10,742 nucleotides of DNA from Lentisphaeria bacterium (GTDB lineage Bacteria > Verrucomicrobiota > Lentisphaeria > Oligosphaerales > JAFGRS01). Below the pieces are notes generated by a model. It had not been told where the DNA came from. It worked only from the letters and a program-made list of their open reading frames with translations, and searched no databases. Where the stretch lies: the NCBI GenBank assembly GCA_016935045.1, contig JAFGRS010000005.1, forward strand, positions 1 through 10,742. Direction: 5' to 3'. Of the stretch, positions 1-5,902 are shown piece by piece; position 1 is the first letter of the stretch, and the number at the start of each line of letters is the position of its first letter. Position numbers and translations under genes: made by a program.

Positions 1-119
1 AAATACGGTGACGTTGGTGGGAGCGCCGGCGGAGGCAGCGTGCACCCGGGCCGGCGGCGCCCATACCCGCGGCGGTCTTGGCCCGCGCTCCCCGGGTGTG
101 CGGGGCCCCGCCGCCGCCC

Positions 120-146
120 TTGATCATGCCAATCGCGGGGTATGTT
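120..146 (+). promoter_or_regulatory. Weak sigma-70-like promoter candidate
   Basis: TTGATC at 120-125 resembles a -35 box and TATGTT at 141-146 resembles a -10 box. The spacer is 15 bases, shorter than the preferred 17. It is the only AT-richer spot in the 200 bases before the dehydrogenase start and lies 55 bases upstream of it. No experimental support can be inferred. Confidence 0.3.
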
Positions 147-162
147 TTCTCCATCCGGGGCG

Positions 163-175
163 GGTCGTGTCGACC
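163..175. repeat. Small inverted repeat between promoter candidate and start codon
   Basis: GGTCG and CGACC form a perfect 5-base inverted repeat around TGT. It sits between the promoter candidate and the ribosome binding site, where an operator or a small mRNA hairpin could act. Such short arms are common by chance in GC-rich DNA. Confidence 0.25.
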
Positions 176-185
176 GGCTCCGTCC

Positions 186-191
186 GAGGAG
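186..191 (+). promoter_or_regulatory. Ribosome binding site of the Gfo/Idh/MocA gene
   Basis: GAGGAG lies 10 bases before the ATG at 202. It favours that start over the in-frame upstream ATG at 142, which has no comparable site and would add 20 residues before the conserved Rossmann strand. Confidence 0.7.
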
Positions 192-201
192 TGCCGTAAC
201 G

Positions 202-1272
202 ATGGATCGCAAGCCCTTTCACATCGGTGTCGCCGGCCTGGGCCGCATCGGCTGGAACTTTCACTGTGCCCGCCTCGCGCAACACCCCGACTGGCACCTC
301 GCGGCCGTGGCCGACACGGAACCCGCGCGCCGGGCGGAAGCCGAGCAGACCCACGGCTGTGCCGCCTTTGCGGATTTCGCCGCAATGTGCCGCGGCGTGC
401 CCCTCGATGCCGTGGTGATCGCCACGCCGACTCACCTGCACGAGCCCATGGTCATGGAGGCGCTGCGGCAGGGGCTGCACATCCTCCTCGAAAAGCCCAT
501 GGCCACGGGCTATGCCGAGGCCGAGAGGATCGTGACCGCGGCGGAGGAGGCGGGCCGCGTCCTGACCGTCTATCAACCCCATCGTCTGGCGGCCTACTTC
601 CAGCACCTCAAGGCCATCCTGGCCGATGGCCGCATCGGCCGCATCACCATGGTGCAGCGGGGCGCCTTCAGCTTCGCCCGGCGCAACGACTGGCAGAGCC
701 TGCGGCGCTATGGCGGCGGCATGCTGGCCAATTACGGGGCCCACTACCTGGACCAGGTCCTACACCTGGTGGGCGGCGACATCCGGCGGTCCTGGTGCAG
801 CCTGCAGCGCGTCGCCTCACTGGGAGATGCCGACGACGTGGTCAAGGTCGTGCTGGAAACCGCCGACGGGGTGGTCGCGGACTGCACCATCAGCCAGGCC
901 AGCGTCGGCAACCCCTACGAATTCGTCGTCTGGGGCAACACCGGCCTCGTCCAGCAGCAGGGCAAGTCCTTCCGGGTGCGCTGGTTCGACCCCGCCGCCC
1001 TGCCCCCCAAAACCCTCGACCCGCATCTGGCCAGCGAGGCCCGGCGGTATCCTCATGACAGGATCGAGGCACAGGAAGAGGTCGTGCCGGTGGACGCCTC
1101 CCGGCAGCTCGATGTCTTCGCCAATTTCGCCGCGGCCATTCGGGGCACGGCCCCGCTCTTCGTGCCGCCCCGGGAGACCCTGGCTGTCATGCGCCTCCTC
1201 GAACAGTGCCGGATCGACAGCGGCGGCATCCGGGAACTGCCGCCCGCACCCGGAGCGGCGCCGACGGCCTGA
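202..1272 (+). CDS. Gfo/Idh/MocA family NAD(P)-dependent oxidoreductase
   Basis: This 356-residue protein is a cytoplasmic dehydrogenase of the Gfo/Idh/MocA family, whose members oxidise or reduce sugars, inositols and related polyols with NAD(P). The N-terminal Rossmann fold starts at once, with the dinucleotide motif GLGRIG at residues 12-17, an acidic D38 at the end of the second strand (VADTEPARR), the ATPTHLH strand at 74-80 and the family hallmark EKP at 97-99. The C-terminal substrate domain carries YGGGMLANYGAHYLDQVLHLVG (170-191, split by family convention into GGG and xYGAHYLD), where H181 and D184 sit at the usual catalytic positions. Length is normal for the family. It is the only plus-strand gene and converges on the aldo/keto reductase. 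The substrate cannot be read; a sugar or sugar derivative is inferred from the neighbours. Confidence 0.93.
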   Translation: MDRKPFHIGVAGLGRIGWNFHCARLAQHPDWHLAAVADTEPARRAEAEQTHGCAAFADFAAMCRGVPLDAVVIATPTHLHEPMVMEALRQGLHILLEKPMATGYAEAERIVTAAEEAGRVLTVYQPHRLAAYFQHLKAILADGRIGRITMVQRGAFSFARRNDWQSLRRYGGGMLANYGAHYLDQVLHLVGGDIRRSWCSLQRVASLGDADDVVKVVLETADGVVADCTISQASVGNPYEFVVWGNTGLVQQQGKSFRVRWFDPAALPPKTLDPHLASEARRYPHDRIEAQEEVVPVDASRQLDVFANFAAAIRGTAPLFVPPRETLAVMRLLEQCRIDSGGIRELPPAPGAAPTA

Positions 1273-1288
1273 CCCGGCCCGGATGCCT

Positions 1289-1317
1289 CCGCCGCGGAGC
1301 AAGGATGGGAGCGGCGG
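1289..1317. terminator. Possible two-way terminator hairpin between converging genes
   Basis: CCGCCGC at 1289-1295 and GCGGCGG at 1311-1317 are perfect 7-base complements around a 15-base loop, in the 62-base gap between two converging genes. The place fits a shared terminator, but the loop is long and there is no T-run on either side, so support is weak. Confidence 0.3.
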
Positions 1318-1334
1318 CGTCCCGCGGCCCCAGC

Positions 1335-2159
1335 TCAGTAGTATCCCGCCGGGCGCCAGGAGATGGTCATCAGGTCCTCGTTGAGGGTGTCCAGGGCCCG
1401 CATCTCGTCGGCAGTCAGCGCGAGATCGAAGACGGCGGCGTTTTCCCGGATCCGCTCGGGATGGCTGGACTTGGGGATCACCACCCAACCATGCTGCAAC
1501 TGCCAGCGGATCATCACCTGCGCGGGCGAGGAGCCGTGGTCCGAGGCGATGCGACGCAGCACGGGGTGATCGAAGCGCTGGGCCCGGGCCAGGGGCGCGT
1601 AGCTCTCGATGGCGATGCCCTTCCCCTCGCAGTACTCCACCAGGCCGCGCCGGTACCAGAACGGGTGCAGCTCGATCTGGTTGACGCTGGGGAGGACGTC
1701 CGTGTGCCGCAGGAAGGACTCCTCGAACCGCAGGCGGGTGAAGTTGCTGACGCCGATGCTGCGGACCTTGCCCTCCCGGCGCAGGGCCTGGAAGATCTCC
1801 CAAGCCTCCATCATCGCCGTGTCGTCGGGCCAGTGGATCAACAGCAGATCGACGTATCCCGTGCACAGTTTCGCCAGGGACTGCTCGCAGGATTCCCGCG
1901 CCTGACCCAGCATCCGGACCGACACCTTCGTGGTCACGAACACCTCTTCACGGGGAATGCCGCACAGGCTCAGGGCCTGACCAACGTCCTCCTCGTTGCG
2001 GTAGCCCGCCGCCGTGTCGATGTGGCGGTAGCCCGCCTCGAGGGCCGTCAGCACGCTGCGCCGGCACTCACCCCCGGCCGGAATCTGGAACACCCCAAAA
2101 CCGAGAAGGGGGATGCGTACCCCGTCGCGCAGCGTCCGTGTCGACTCCATCGTCAGCAT
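1335..2159 (-). CDS. Aldo/keto reductase (AKR superfamily)
   Basis: This 274-residue protein is a complete aldo/keto reductase, an NADPH-type TIM-barrel enzyme that reduces aldehydes and ketones, including sugar aldehydes and keto acids. The full catalytic tetrad is visible: D48 and Y53 in HIDTAAGYRNE, K78 in VTTKV and H109 in LLLIHWP. Other family landmarks follow: GVSNF, VNQIELHP and the cofactor-binding IPKSS. The short loops and HPFWYRR segment resemble the prokaryotic AKR5-like group that includes 2,5-diketogluconate reductases; this subgroup call is an inference. The start at 2159 is chosen because AAGGAG lies 6 bases upstream. A start two codons further in (MESTR) is possible but worse placed. 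There is no signal peptide, so it is cytoplasmic. It is 244 bases from the beta-helix gene upstream and probably has its own promoter. Confidence 0.95.
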   Translation of the reverse strand: MLTMESTRTLRDGVRIPLLGFGVFQIPAGGECRRSVLTALEAGYRHIDTAAGYRNEEDVGQALSLCGIPREEVFVTTKVSVRMLGQARESCEQSLAKLCTGYVDLLLIHWPDDTAMMEAWEIFQALRREGKVRSIGVSNFTRLRFEESFLRHTDVLPSVNQIELHPFWYRRGLVEYCEGKGIAIESYAPLARAQRFDHPVLRRIASDHGSSPAQVMIRWQLQHGWVVIPKSSHPERIRENAAVFDLALTADEMRALDTLNEDLMTISWRPAGYY

Positions 2160-2165
2160 TCGATG

Positions 2166-2171
2166 CTCCTT
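2166..2171 (-). promoter_or_regulatory. Ribosome binding site of the aldo/keto reductase
   Basis: On the minus strand this reads AAGGAG, 6 bases before the ATG at 2159. It decides that start over upstream in-frame alternatives, which would run through the repeat region. Confidence 0.75.
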
Positions 2172-2264
2172 CCGTGCTGCCTGTGAGCCCGCATAGCGTC
2201 TCCTTCCCGAATATACCGCCAACCCGCACCCCGCCAGCGGAACCGCCGCTCGGAAACATGCCTC

Positions 2265-2290
2265 GGGAATGCCCGCGAGGACGCGGGCGC
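2265..2290. repeat. 26-base hairpin repeat, copy 1
   Basis: The unit begins GGGAAT and contains a perfect hairpin, GCCCGCG (2271-2277) with CGCGGGC (2282-2288) around an AGGA loop. It matches copy 2 at 23 of 26 positions, exactly 60 bases away. Similar GC-rich palindromic units are, to my recollection, scattered between genes in PVC-group genomes; a genome search would be needed to confirm that here. Confidence 0.75.
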
Positions 2291-2324
2291 TCCAACCCCT
2301 GGAGGACGAAGCTCCTGCTGAGCC

Positions 2325-2350
2325 GGGAACGCCCGCGGGGACGCGGACGC
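2325..2350. repeat. 26-base hairpin repeat, copy 2
   Basis: The unit begins GGGAAC and has the same hairpin, GCCCGCG (2331-2337) with CGCGGAC (2342-2348), the loop now GGGA. One arm position is mismatched, but it is a G-U pair in RNA from the minus strand, which is the sense of the flanking genes. The three differences from copy 1 are single-base substitutions. Confidence 0.75.
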
Positions 2351-2403
2351 CCGGCTGCCCTTGCACTGCTGAGGTATTCCTGGCACCCGGGGCGGGGACG
2401 ACC

Positions 2404-5400
2404 CTATTCGAGGACGATCACCGCGGCGTTGTCGAGTTGGTAGTTCGCCCCGAGGGCACCGGCCAGGGCCAGCCATTCGTCCGTCCGGCTGCGGCGGACA
2501 CCGATGTTGCACTGCAATCGCATACCGGGCTTGTAGGCCGGGCCGATGCCGGCAATCGGGATCGTCCACTCCCCGACCCAGAAGCTCTCCCCGACGCCGG
2601 CCCGGAAGTGGGAGAGACGGGCCAGCGCGGCGGCCTGACGCCCGGAGAGTTCCTCCGGAGGAGTCGCCCCGAGAAGGGTGCCGTTGGGGAAGCCCTGGAG
2701 GATCAGGGTAGGCGGGCGCTTCCCCGTCACCCCGGACCCGATTTCCCGCAGGCAGACCTCGGCGCCGTCGACGCGGCCCCATTCGCCCGTGGCCTCGGCC
2801 AGCCCGGCGGCGCCCTCGCCCACCGGCACGCGCAGCGCCACGTGCAGCGACTCGCCGTCGTGCATCAGCCAGGCCTGAGCCGGCTCGCCGGTGATCGGTT
2901 TGCGGGAGGGATCCTCCTGCAGCGGGATGGGGGGCACCGGCCATTCCCCGGGACTCATGCGGCCGTCCGCCGCCGCGCCCCTGGCCACCCGGGCGACGCG
3001 AACCGGCGAGAGAGCCAGGGCATGGGGCATGACGCCGGTGGTTGCCGCCTGCTTCTGGAAACCGATGCGCCAGTCTGTCTTCTCGACGGGGCTGGTCACC
3101 ACCGGCCAGGAAGCCCGAAGGGGGTGTGCGTAGAGACCGATCTCCCCGATCGGGATGGGCCGGAAGGCAATCCGCTTCAGAACCGGAGCGTCCGGACGCA
3201 GGCGGAAATCCCCCTCCGCCAGGCTGACGAAACCGGGGTCCTCTTCCTCCTCGAAGAGCGCGTTCTCCAGCATCTCCAGGTTACGGGGATTGCGGGCCAG
3301 CGTGCCATAGCGCCAGAAAATGTTCCGCCAGAAGAAGTTTCTACCTTCACTGTCGAGCATGTCACGGATTTCCGGGTAGCGTTCGAGGTAGAGCGGGTTG
3401 GTATAGGCGCCGGCCTTCCTGCCCTCCCGGGTCTCGGTCCAGTGCTGGTTGCCGGGGTTCCAGCCGCCGCTGATGGCCTGGCGGTTGTCGAGGAACAGGT
3501 TGTTGTCGAAGATGTTGTCCCTGCCGCTGTTCATCTGGACGGCCCCGAAGTTCCCGTTCGAGCCCCGGTGGAGGATATTGCCGTAGACCAGTTGGCCGCT
3601 GATGGTGTCGTCGAAGCGGATGGCCGCCTGGCCGTGGGCCGCGTGCTCGGATCCGGTCTTGCCGATATTGCGGAAGCGATTGTAGCGGAAGATGTTCCCC
3701 CGGAAGGTCGGGTTCCCCCACATGTCGATGCCGCCCTGGTCGTCGGACTCCTGCACGGCGCTGTGGACATCGTTGTATTCGATCACATGGTCGTTGCCGC
3801 CCAGGCTGATGACGCTGGTCGGGCAGTCATAGAGAAGGTTGTGGGACAGCCGGTGGCCGACGCCGCCCAGGGTGATGGCCTGGGTGTAGGTGCGGTCCAC
3901 GCGTCCGAAGAAGTGGATGCGGCAATTCTCGACGAAGTGTGCCGCAGGGGTCAGGGTCTCGCGCTCCCCCCCGGAGATCTCGATCCCCCGCCGTCCGAGG
4001 GTATGCAGGTCGCAGCCGAAGATTCCGAAGTCCTTGCCGCCGTGTATGATGATACCGGTTGCCGCGAGGCGTTTGAGGGTGCATCCGGCGATCAGGCAGT
4101 GGGAGCTGTCGGCCGCCTGGATGCCGCTGCTCCGGGCCAGGTCGAAGACAAGCCCCTCGACACGCACGTGGGAGACGCCGTCGAAGGTCAGCATGGGCCC
4201 GGCGTGCATGCCGATCTCGACCGTCATGGCAGCCGGATCGGCTGGGGGATGGAGGTAGAGTACCCCCGCCTCACGGTCCAGGTACCATTCGCCGGGTTGG
4301 TCGATTTCCTCGAGGAGGTTGAAGGCATAGTACATGATGCCCTGGTGGTTGTTCATCCCCCGGCCACCGTAGTTGTAGGGATCGACGGTGGTGATGGTCC
4401 GTGCCTGGGTGTCGATGTTTCGGACCTTGATGGTGGCGTCGGCCCAGAGGAAGTGCCAGTAGCCCAGCAGCCAGAGGTCGTTGGCCCGGGTCCAGCGGGC
4501 GTGGCGGTCGTCGAGATAACCGAAGACCGAAGGTTTGCCCTCCTTGGCGGAACCCGGTTCGATGAGTTCCCGGATGCGGACGAAACCGCTATTCGGCCAG
4601 CGCGCGAGCGTCATCGGCCGTCCGTCCACGAAGACCTCCAGGGTGGGAGGAGCGGGGGGTTGCCCGATGCCGCCGCGCACCCGCAGTTCCCCGTAGTCCG
4701 TGATCCCCTGCCCGCGCAGATCGGCCTGCCAGACCTTGCCGCGGCTCTCCTCGGGGAGGCGTTCCAGGATGTCCTTGTCGGTCACGGGCACGAAGCCCGA
4801 GACCCGGGCGCCGCCGTACAGTACGGCCTTGCCCATCTCGGTGGCACGATACACGACCGGGGCAGCGGCGGTGCCCGAATCCTCCGCCGTCAACGCCAAC
4901 GTCTCGGTGACCGGATAGAGGCCGGGATGGACCCAGACGCAGCAGGCGCCTTGCGGCCCGTTTGCCTTGAGAACGCGAATGGCATCCCGGGCCCGCGCCA
5001 GGGTCCGGAAGGGACGCTCCCGGGAACCGTCCTGCGCGTCGTCACCGTCCGGGGCCACGTGGACCTCGGCCGCGAACTCGGTGACAACCGGGATCCGGCT
5101 CCGGCTCGCCTCCGCATCGCGGGGCGGCAGACCGCGTTCCGCCCGTTCGAGTTCCGCCAGGCATTCCCGGGCCTCGTCCCGGTGTACGGCCGGATACCCT
5201 CCCTCCGCGGCCAGCCTGGCGTATTCCGCCTTGGCGGCCGCCGTGTCCCCCGCGGCCACGGAGATCTGCGCCAGGCGCAGGTGAGCATAGCTCCGGTAGT
5301 GCGCCGGAAGGCTGACCTCGCGAACCATCTCGGCCAGGGGGGCCCGGGCAGCGTCGAGGTCACCGGCCAGCCAGGCCTCCGTGGCCGCGGCGTGGCGCTT

Positions 5401-5673
5401 CGAGAAGGCAGCGAGAGCCTCCTCCTGGGCTTCCTGGCGTGCCGCCTTGTCCAGGGCCTGCCGCTCGCGCTCGTCGAGGTGCTTGTCGTCCGCGAAACCG
5501 AGGCGCGGGCCCTGCGCCGTCACCTTCCCGTCCAGCCCATGGCCCGAGTGATCCCGAGCAACGGGCCCGGAACCCTCCGCCAACGGCCAGTCGAAAAGGG
5601 GCCCGCCCAGAACAGACACGGCCAACGGCAGGGACGCGGCAACCACGGAACAGAGGGCAAGGCGAGATGACAT
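2404..5673 (-). CDS. Secreted right-handed beta-helix protein with C-terminal CBM9-like domain, probable glycan-active enzyme
   Basis: This 1089-residue protein starts with a signal peptide (about residues 1-24, hydrophobic core LALCSVVAASLPLAVSVLGG). Residues 26-60 look like the first strands of a LamG domain (WPLAEGSG, D..GHGLDGKV), and 63-185 are charged, TPR-like helices. A polysaccharide-enzyme beta-helix follows: HVAPDGDDAQDGS then PFRTLARARDAIR (205-233), WVHPGLYPV (247-255), FVDGRPMTLARWPNSGF (348-364) and EEIDQPGEWYLDREAGVLYL (455-474). Repeated N/G/I-rich coils run from about 500 to 735. Residues about 890-1089 (GRMSPGEW, AWLMHDGESLHVALRVP, GEWTIPIAGI) resemble CBM9-like/DOMON domains. 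The DQPGEWYLDR segment recalls beta-helix hydrolases such as GH141 and GH120, but I cannot assign a family or catalytic residues. A polysaccharide lyase or pure binding role is possible. The start is supported by AGGAG 7 bases upstream and by the signal peptide. Confidence 0.9.
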   Translation of the reverse strand: MSSRLALCSVVAASLPLAVSVLGGPLFDWPLAEGSGPVARDHSGHGLDGKVTAQGPRLGFADDKHLDERERQALDKAARQEAQEEALAAFSKRHAAATEAWLAGDLDAARAPLAEMVREVSLPAHYRSYAHLRLAQISVAAGDTAAAKAEYARLAAEGGYPAVHRDEARECLAELERAERGLPPRDAEASRSRIPVVTEFAAEVHVAPDGDDAQDGSRERPFRTLARARDAIRVLKANGPQGACCVWVHPGLYPVTETLALTAEDSGTAAAPVVYRATEMGKAVLYGGARVSGFVPVTDKDILERLPEESRGKVWQADLRGQGITDYGELRVRGGIGQPPAPPTLEVFVDGRPMTLARWPNSGFVRIRELIEPGSAKEGKPSVFGYLDDRHARWTRANDLWLLGYWHFLWADATIKVRNIDTQARTITTVDPYNYGGRGMNNHQGIMYYAFNLLEEIDQPGEWYLDREAGVLYLHPPADPAAMTVEIGMHAGPMLTFDGVSHVRVEGLVFDLARSSGIQAADSSHCLIAGCTLKRLAATGIIIHGGKDFGIFGCDLHTLGRRGIEISGGERETLTPAAHFVENCRIHFFGRVDRTYTQAITLGGVGHRLSHNLLYDCPTSVISLGGNDHVIEYNDVHSAVQESDDQGGIDMWGNPTFRGNIFRYNRFRNIGKTGSEHAAHGQAAIRFDDTISGQLVYGNILHRGSNGNFGAVQMNSGRDNIFDNNLFLDNRQAISGGWNPGNQHWTETREGRKAGAYTNPLYLERYPEIRDMLDSEGRNFFWRNIFWRYGTLARNPRNLEMLENALFEEEEDPGFVSLAEGDFRLRPDAPVLKRIAFRPIPIGEIGLYAHPLRASWPVVTSPVEKTDWRIGFQKQAATTGVMPHALALSPVRVARVARGAAADGRMSPGEWPVPPIPLQEDPSRKPITGEPAQAWLMHDGESLHVALRVPVGEGAAGLAEATGEWGRVDGAEVCLREIGSGVTGKRPPTLILQGFPNGTLLGATPPEELSGRQAAALARLSHFRAGVGESFWVGEWTIPIAGIGPAYKPGMRLQCNIGVRRSRTDEWLALAGALGANYQLDNAAVIVLE

Positions 5674-5680
5674 TGCATCA

Positions 5681-5685
5681 CTCCT
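5681..5685 (-). promoter_or_regulatory. Ribosome binding site of the beta-helix gene
   Basis: On the minus strand this reads AGGAG, 7 bases before the ATG at 5673. It fixes the start immediately before the signal peptide and rejects a 47-residue upstream extension that is Arg/Pro-rich. Confidence 0.75.
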
Positions 5686-5747
5686 GGTGACGGCACGTCG
5701 CGACGACAAGCGTCCCGAAGGCCATACGGATCGTCTCCTATCTGCCG

Positions 5748-5770
5748 GGACCCCCCGCGGCCTCGCGGGC
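5748..5770. repeat. Degenerate inverted third copy of the hairpin repeat
   Basis: Read on the minus strand, this 23-base segment matches positions 2271-2293 at 20 of 23 bases. It retains a 6-base hairpin (CCCGCG 5754-5759, CGCGGG 5764-5769, loop GCCT). It lies in the leader of the beta-helix gene. Chance similarity in GC-rich DNA is possible, so confidence is lower than for the two close copies. Confidence 0.45.
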
Positions 5771-5902
5771 ACAGATTCGCGAGTACAGACAATCCTGAGA
5801 CGATGAGTAAGCAAACACGCCCGCCCGGCTTTTCAAGGGGGTGAGGTCCGGACACCCCGCTCCCCGGTACGCCGCACGGTCTCCGGGCGGCAGCGCGCCG
5901 GT

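Larger units (their letters stand above)
1..201. other. Leader region upstream of the Gfo/Idh/MocA gene
   Basis: No convincing gene is seen here. Short open frames exist on the plus strand, but their products are rich in Gly, Pro and Arg and resemble no protein I know. The first frame is open from the left edge to a TGA at 121-123, so it could in principle be the tail of a gene beginning outside the window. A perfect 10-base palindrome (CGGGGCCCCG) lies at 101-110. A locally AT-richer stretch at 120-150 contains the promoter candidate, and a small inverted repeat lies at 163-175. The most likely reading is a promoter-bearing intergenic region. Confidence 0.5.
2160..2403. other. Intergenic region with hairpin repeats
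   Basis: This gap lies downstream of the beta-helix gene and upstream of the aldo/keto reductase. It holds two near-identical 26-base repeats and, between them, a shorter weak hairpin (GGAG at 2301-2304 with CTCC at 2312-2315). The hairpins could end transcription of the beta-helix gene. The reductase promoter must also lie here, unless it is read from upstream, but I see no good -35/-10 pair. Confidence 0.6.
5674..5902. other. Intergenic region upstream of the beta-helix gene
   Basis: This gap separates the end of the GH78 gene from the start of the beta-helix gene, both minus strand. It should hold the promoter of the latter. The stretch 5771-5840 is locally AT-richer; on the minus strand a TTGAAA (5831-5836) could be a -35 box, but no convincing -10 follows at the right distance. 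It also holds the inverted third repeat copy at 5748-5770. A weak 5-base stem (5871-5875 with 5887-5891) just after the GH78 stop is the only terminator candidate. Confidence 0.4.

Noticed and set aside
2269..5670. A plus-strand open frame of more than 1100 codons opposite the beta-helix gene.
   Set aside because: It is codon-aligned with the real gene and is open only because TTA, CTA and TCA codons are absent there. Its product has no signal peptide, domain or recognisable motif, while the minus strand has all of these plus a ribosome site.
5831..5836. A TTGAAA box on the minus strand as the beta-helix gene promoter.
   Set aside because: No acceptable -10 box is found 16 to 18 bases downstream, so a promoter is not called.
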